The position numbers and the translations under genes were made by a program. DNA of 64,000 bases from Pseudisothecium myosuroides (lineage: Eukaryota > Streptophyta > Bryopsida > Hypnales > Lembophyllaceae), in NCBI GenBank assembly GCA_951799445.1, contig OX637292.1, positions 22,137,296 through 22,201,295 of the forward strand. The letters are read 5' to 3'. How positions within the stretch are numbered: the stretch's first letter is position 1; each line of letters starts with the position of its first letter. This document shows, piece by piece, positions 58,227 to 64,000 of this stretch. The notes under the pieces were generated by a model. That model had not been told where the DNA came from. It saw only the letters and a program-made list of their open reading frames with translations, and made no database searches.

Positions 58227-59463
58227 TGCCCTGATTTGCTCTTAGCACACTGACGCTACAACTGATGTGCTAGCTTTCTTGTAACACATTCCAAGTTGAT
58301 CACCCGTCTTTTTCGACTTGAACTAAGTTATAACTGTTTGTTCCATTCTGTCTGTATGCTCTTGGTCGAAGTACTTGTCGAATGCTAAGTTTCATCCTTT
58401 GATCTTCTCTAACGGATGAGAATATTTGGGAGGTGCACATGGGATCTCACAAAGAATCTGGTAGTGTTTTTTTTCCAATTAGAGCCTGAATTATAGTATA
58501 AGTTTTTAGGGGTCTTTATAGGACTCTGAATCCAAATTGAAGCATTAATCTTCAGTAAGAAGACTATGATTTTTCACCGAAATATATCTCGAATGTGTAC
58601 ATACATTGTTTTTTCAATTGCGAGGATGCAAGTTATCGCATGGTATGATATAATTAACTTACATTGTGAGTGCCTTGTGGTCGATTTACACATTAGTCAA
58701 TTCAATCTGCTCCTGTTGATTCCTTCAATTACTTTCCCAGGCCTTTGCACCGTCTGTTTATATTTCAGATTACAAGAACCTTGTTTACCTAAAGGATTCA
58801 GACAATACAACAAAAGACCTTGAGAATCTGTTAAGTTTCATATTAGGATAGATACCGAAAAAAATGCTGTCGATTGTGCATAGTGATGACAATTTATACT
58901 TAAAGTATGACGAGGAAAATTTTACACTTGGATGTGTTATCTAGTAATCTGACGAGATCTTTGAAGTTCTATAACCACATTTTCAATAAATAGAATGACA
59001 TGAAAACTTAGATTATACTATTACTAATATTTTCTACTGTAATATATGTTGAATTTTTACATGATGATTACATGATTTTGCTTTTGTCTACCTATTAAAC
59101 TTGTGGTACCTTATAAATTTATAGCAAACAAACTTCAAAATGTATGGCAAATTCCGAAAATTCAAGACATGTACTAACATGGGCACTCTCTTTGCAATCC
59201 TCTTCAAAACTCTTTCACAAGCATAACATAAATAAGAATGATGCATGTACAGTACTATCTTGGCACAACACACTTTTGCTTGGTGCATGGAATGGCTATC
59301 AAAAATTGTGGAGCAGTCATTTGGCAAGGACCTATCAATATCTTCAATCTTAATTTCCCAAAAATGCAGATTCAATTCCTTATGGACATTCAAATGGGTT
59401 GTATGAATCTTTGATGCTTGTTTCTTATGTACTCCACAAGATTGTGAGCGTTCTGGATCACTA
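58227..59463. other. Intergenic DNA after the phosphatase
   Basis: Probably 3'UTR remnant to about 58400, then AT-rich DNA. I see no gene. Confidence 0.4.
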
Positions 59464-59652
59464 CACTGAATAGGGGTATTAAGGGGACCAAAAAATTAAA
59501 GGGACTTATCTTGGAAAACTGTAGATGTTTGAAGCATGATGTACAACCCCCGGATACTTCAATAATTATTGATGTACAGAAAAAGTAGATATTTATATAG
59601 TGTGAAATGTCAATTAATTAGTATGGGTCCCCTTAATACCCCTATTCAGTGT
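59464..59652. mobile_element. TA-flanked Tc1/mariner-like MITE, 189 bp
   Basis: Flanked by TA on both sides (59462-59463 and 59653-59654). The ends cactgaataggggtattaag and cttaatacccctattcagtg are perfect inverted repeats, continuing to gggacc/ggtccc. The TA flank and CACTG-type end fit Tc1/mariner. Arm identity suggests a young insertion. Confidence 0.8.
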
Positions 59653-59654
59653 AG

Positions 59655-60115
59655 AAGAAAATGAAGTTTTTCCAAATACAAGAACGATTGCTTTTTTTAG
59701 TTGAATAGAGCATTTGCGACAAGTACAGATTTGGGAACTCACAGTTGTTGTAGATAAGTCGTTCTTGGAAATGTAGTTGTAAAAGACAATGGGGTTATTT
59801 CTCATCCGAAAGCCTAGATGAAACTAAGAAAATGAAAAAAAATCAGTCAATCATGGCCATGAGGCTTGTGGTATTTGAGACCAGACAAATTTTGGCCACC
59901 CGATTACAAGGGAGACCGACAGCTGGATACGGACAGTGGTTTGCGACAGCTCCAGTCGCTCGATATCAATATCTGAAAACGAACGAAGCTGATCAGCTCC
60001 CATTTGTTTCAGCCGTTGATTTCCCTTGATCAAGCGGCCAGAGCCGTCAAGAGCCTCAGGTATTGGATTTTGATTCAGAAGCTAAACTGGTTTGGTCACT
60101 TTGGAGTGGAGTTAA
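59655..60115. other. Intergenic DNA
   Basis: No gene recognised; open frames on both strands here overlap and lack domains. Confidence 0.35.
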
Positions 60116-60763
60116 TTTCTAAATGCCCAAGACTTTTCTTGAGCTTCTAGGAATTTTGCTCTTAATTGAAAAAAAAAAAAAACATTTTGATAAGTTGTAT
60201 CAATTTTTTTGAATTGTAATTGTACAAATTCAAACTAGACATTTTTAGAGATTGCATAGGAAAAGAAAACACAACAATATCACTTATGGATTGAAAGATT
60301 ATAATGTTTGATCATGAGGGTGTTAGAACTGCGAAATCAATTGGAAGTCTTTCAATCCTTTTTTCACATGTCAAATCTAAAAGTTGGTCACCAACAAAAT
60401 ATGAGGTCAAAGGACCTAACATGCTTAACTCCAACCAATTTATAGCTTCTCAAAATCTACTCTACAATTCTTTTTAAAGAATTTCTAATGTGATTTTTTT
60501 TCCAAGATCTAGTATATTTGAGGCTCATTTCCAAGAGCCCTTAACACTACAAAAAGTCAAGATTGCAATGGACACCCTTGCACAAAATCTTGAATAGAAA
60601 AAGCATAATCAATCATTTTCACAATCGGATTTTTGATGCTAAAACTAGACTTCAAAGAGAATTTTTTTTAAATATTAAATATTAAAAATGAAAACTTGGT
60701 TAGGTTTGATTTAACTTCAAAGTATTGTCAACACCAAAATTTGGTGCCTCAAACATTTAGAGG
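60116..60763. mobile_element. piggyBac-like MITE, family 2
   Basis: 648 bp, TTAA at 60112-60115 and 60764-60767. Ends tttctaaatgcccaag and ctcaaacatttagagg. Nearly collinear with 20464-21106 and, reversed, with 23049-23705. No coding capacity. Confidence 0.7.
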
Positions 60764-60767
60764 TTAA

Positions 60768-63700
60768 ATGGAACTTCTATTCCTAGATCAAAAATTCAAA
60801 ACTTTGAGACACAAATGAAGTGGAAGTAGTGTTGTGGTTGGAGTTAATTGTAGAAGAAGAGAGAAAGAAGGGGGGAAAAGAATGCAAATGGAGAATCAAC
60901 ATTTACTTCTAAGTGCCCAAGCCTTTCGAAGTGTATTTTTCATATGCAAAAAGAATATGGGCTTATAATGAAGCAAATTGTTTTTTTTTCTAAATCTAAC
61001 TGTAGAGATGTTTAAAGAGTTTCCTTATTAGTATACACCATAGTTTTGAGTGTAAAATTGCATAGGAGTTGTGAGATTATAATAAGAAAAATGAATGTAT
61101 CCTACTTTTAGTATGTTGCCCCTTTCCACAATGTTTGAGAAATTTGCATAGAAGAGTTTTTTGGAATTGGAGGTGACATGAACATCTAAAAATTGTGTTA
61201 GCACACTAAAATACACTTCCAAAAACCTTAAATCCAAATGAAGAGCTATCAAACTCATTACACAATCCACCTTGCAATTGTTGAAATGCAACTTTTTTTA
61301 TAAGTATAAATCACAAATAACTCCAAATCAATACTTGTATGTTTAAATTTTCAATGGTGAAAATCATGAAAACACTTTACTCTTTCATTGGAATTATTTT
61401 CAAAGAAAATGGATAAATACAATTCATGAGCTTGGTGTATCTGTGTGTGTCACTTAGAAAATTTTATTTGGTAGTGTGTGATCAAAGATATGGTGGATTT
61501 TATTCTTTGAAGCTAAAATTTTGAAAGTTTTTTGGAGATAATTTAGGATGTTGAGAAAATAGGAACATTAGATTATAACTAAGATGGGATCCCCAATAAT
61601 ATATTTAATTTAATTTAATTTAGATCTAATATACCTTTGGTATAAAGGAGGTTGGGGTACCCTACGGAGGTATAATCACTACACAATCCAACTGGATGTA
61701 AGTTACAGCTAGTGGTATCCGAAGGTGGTATCTAAAGTTTGGATGAACGAGGCGTTGGATGTACAAATTGTGACAGAGCACAGTCTTTTTTGGCTAGTGG
61801 CGCTACTTAGGGTTTGCAACATTTAGTTTTTTGCATTAGAGGGATCAAAGTTAGGGTTCCAAGTTCTAGAGAATTGGGGTGGGAGAATACTCAGCTGGGA
61901 TCGCAAGACAAAGTTGTGGGGCTCAAATTCTTGGTGTCACTAATGCAAATGAAGAAGGAGTGGCGGGACTTAGTGGCGCCATGTGTTGAGTATGCAACGC
62001 TTAGATTGGCCCAATTTGACTTGTAGTAGAAGGGGTACCGTAGGAGGACTTTCAAGCATCGCTATGTGGTTGACTACTTCAACTAGCTTATAGAGATCTT
62101 CACGAATTCCTGAGCATTGGAGAAGCCCATTCTGGACTAGTTCCAATTAGCCTCATTGCAACAGTTGTCAACGCCCAAGTTGTCTATATTGCGCAACATC
62201 CTTGGGCGAGGGTGGCAGTTCAAAGCTTTTGTCCTTGACAGTATAGATTGGCGTTCTTGCGACTTGGCGTATTTGGCACCACAGCAGCGCAGGTTTATGT
62301 TTTTTTAATCTCCTTTTCTATTTTCATAGTATTTTCAACTTTTTATAGTTTTGTTTTTTTGCTAAAATTGCTGAGCACCAGTGTTGGGCGAGGGTTTGCT
62401 GTCCGTATAGGCATTTTTACACCAAGACGCAGATTTTAGGATTTGGATAGGAATTCAATGTCTCATGACGACTAGGACATTTTTTCCTAGTATTCAAATG
62501 GGAATATTTTTGGAACATTCCATTTCATTTTTGGTGCTCCATGTGTTCTTAAATACATGAAACACAAAATCTAGGTTCATCATTGAAACAAATTTGACTG
62601 CCGGTGTACAAAGATGTGTTTCAATTCACTTGATTTCATTCAAAATACATTTGTTTGCCATTGTTTTTGAATTTATTGCACATTGTTGTCTAAGTTGAAT
62701 GCCTCTTATTTCCTAAGAGGACTAAATCACAACAAAAGATCTCCAACCTTGTATTAGAAAATCAATTTTCTTCCAAATTTTAACATTACAACGTTCTATG
62801 GCATTCTATGAGCTTTGTGTATGTTATCAAATGGTAGTCCAAAAGCTTTTTGTATGTTACCAATACTATTCATGCAGGTTCATACAATTTGTGAAGATGC
62901 TTGCAAGTGTGTTTTCTAGAAATTGATATAATGTTATCAATAGCCAACGTGAAGTTGTGATTCAACAAAATTTAAGTCATTTGCGTCATAAGAGGGCCAT
63001 GTGTCGTCCTGTGAATGGTGTGCGGTGATGTGGACCTGTAAGAACTTGACATGCAAATTTAACGAGAATCATTTGTAAACCTACGCGTACGGAATTGGAA
63101 CCTACTTATGATTATTTAAATGCATTCTTGTCTAATGAAAAAAAACTCATTATAATGAATATAGGATATGAAAATATGGCTTCTCCTTTGAATTTAAAGT
63201 AAGTGAAGGGCACTAAAAAATAGGCCAAATTAGAAAATTAGGTAATAATAGGGTTTATTTAATTGGTCCCCTCTATCAAAATACCCCCTAAAAATTATCC
63301 TTCGGTCGCATGTGATATATGAACCCCCTAGATAGTGATCCCCTCTGATTCATGAGATCTTAAATCAAGTGAAATTGACAAACTTTGCTCAAAGTCAGGA
63401 AATGATGTAATTAACAAGCTTTACTCTTCCACTTATAATACATTAATATGCCTTTGAAAACCTCTCAACAATCAAACATGTACCTTTTCAAGTGAATTTT
63501 TTTTTCAATAGTTAACCTTCAAAATTGTCTGTAAAATTTTTTTAAACAGTAAAAGGAATTTAATTGCCCACACCAAAGCAAGCTTGAAATTTTAGATTGA
63601 CCTTATATAAGCAATTAGGCAATTAGGGATTTCATGAGACTAGTGAATTAAATTGAATCCCTAAATATGGGCTAATTGAGAGAGTTTTTTAAGTTATTAG

Positions 63701-64000
63701 ATTCCAAACCTTTAGATTGACTAAATTAGACACTAAGGGATTTAATTAGATGTTTAGTAGACTTTCTGAGGCCACATCTTTCCATTTAGTTTGATTCTTA
63801 GCATTCATTAGTTTAGTAGAAGTCAACGTTGACAACTTAGAATATTTAGAATTTGGTAGAAAATCATAAAAAGTTCAAATAGAATAGTAGGAATAATAGG
63901 GAGAAAATATCAAGTGAATGAAAATATATAGAGAGTAGTTTAGAAGTTCAAAGTATTTTTGTAACCTTTTTTATTTTAGTGGTAAGTAAAAATACAACAA
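60768..64000. other. AT-rich DNA with an unassigned, less AT-rich island
   Basis: 61640-62450 is richer in GC and has short open frames without a domain I know; the motif tggtatccgaaggtggtatc at about 61713 loosely resembles a retrotransposon primer-binding site. It may be a degraded retroelement, but no LTR pair, gag or pol motif was found. The remainder (62460-64000) shows nothing I can name. Confidence 0.3.

Noticed and set aside
61700..62440. Possible LTR retrotransposon with a primer-binding-like tggtatccgaag motif
   Set aside because: No LTR pair, polypurine tract, or gag/pol motif could be found, so only an unassigned island is reported.
1..64000. CRISPR arrays, operons, rRNA or tRNA genes
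   Set aside because: Nothing of this kind was recognised; tRNA genes were not searched exhaustively by eye.

Overview
This is a stretch of nuclear DNA from a land plant. The evidence is multi-exon genes with GT-AG introns, a plant-type TIR exon, a plant zeta-toxin-domain P-loop gene, a purple acid phosphatase of the long plant class, a chloroplast-type small protein, and AT-rich intergenic DNA full of non-autonomous DNA transposons. The wording of the TIR exon (DVFLNHRGPDTK, then CLNEL) and the hAT gene are most like what I know from bryophytes, so a liverwort or moss is my best guess. That is inference, and the species is not identified.

Layout. 1-3.2 kb holds small DNA-transposon remnants. 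3.2-6.5 kb (minus) is a BED/hAT-type transposase gene with intact splice sites and one in-frame stop. 7-13 kb holds foldback, tandem and inverted-repeat elements. 13.2-18.4 kb (plus) is an intact nine-exon gene for a membrane-anchored zeta-toxin-type P-loop protein of 537 aa. 19.5-20.0 kb (minus) is a small acidic, probably plastid protein. 20-26 kb is repeats. 27.3-33.3 kb (plus) is the most unusual gene: a two-exon gene whose exons join in phase to encode one 1394-aa protein, an N-terminal TIR domain followed by seven tandem FAMeT-like (Methyltransf_FA) repeats and no NB-ARC or LRR. Tail to tail with it, at 33.7-36.6 kb (minus), is a two-exon gene for a predicted secreted protein with one FAMeT-like domain. 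37-47 kb is repeats. 47.4-54.4 kb is a diverged second copy of the TIR-FAMeT/secreted-FAMeT module. In that copy the TIR exon is still open, but the splice acceptor, the FAMeT array and the secreted partner are broken, and two TTAA-flanked elements have inserted. 54.9-58.2 kb (plus) is a recently decayed purple acid phosphatase gene. 58-64 kb is repeats and unassigned DNA.

How the genes may work together. The TIR exon keeps the glutamate expected of plant TIR NADases, so the fusion looks like an immune-type receptor in which FAMeT repeats take the place of the usual NB-ARC/LRR sensor. The adjacent secreted FAMeT protein and its co-duplication with the receptor suggest that the two work on the same ligand or bind each other (inference). 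Intron retention in the TIR-FAMeT transcript would terminate at once and give a TIR-only protein.

The duplication also dates the mobile elements. Several TTAA-, 9-bp- and AAG-flanked elements present in one paralogous segment are missing, with a clean empty site, from the other. This defines piggyBac-like, MULE-like and CACTA-like MITE families from the window alone.
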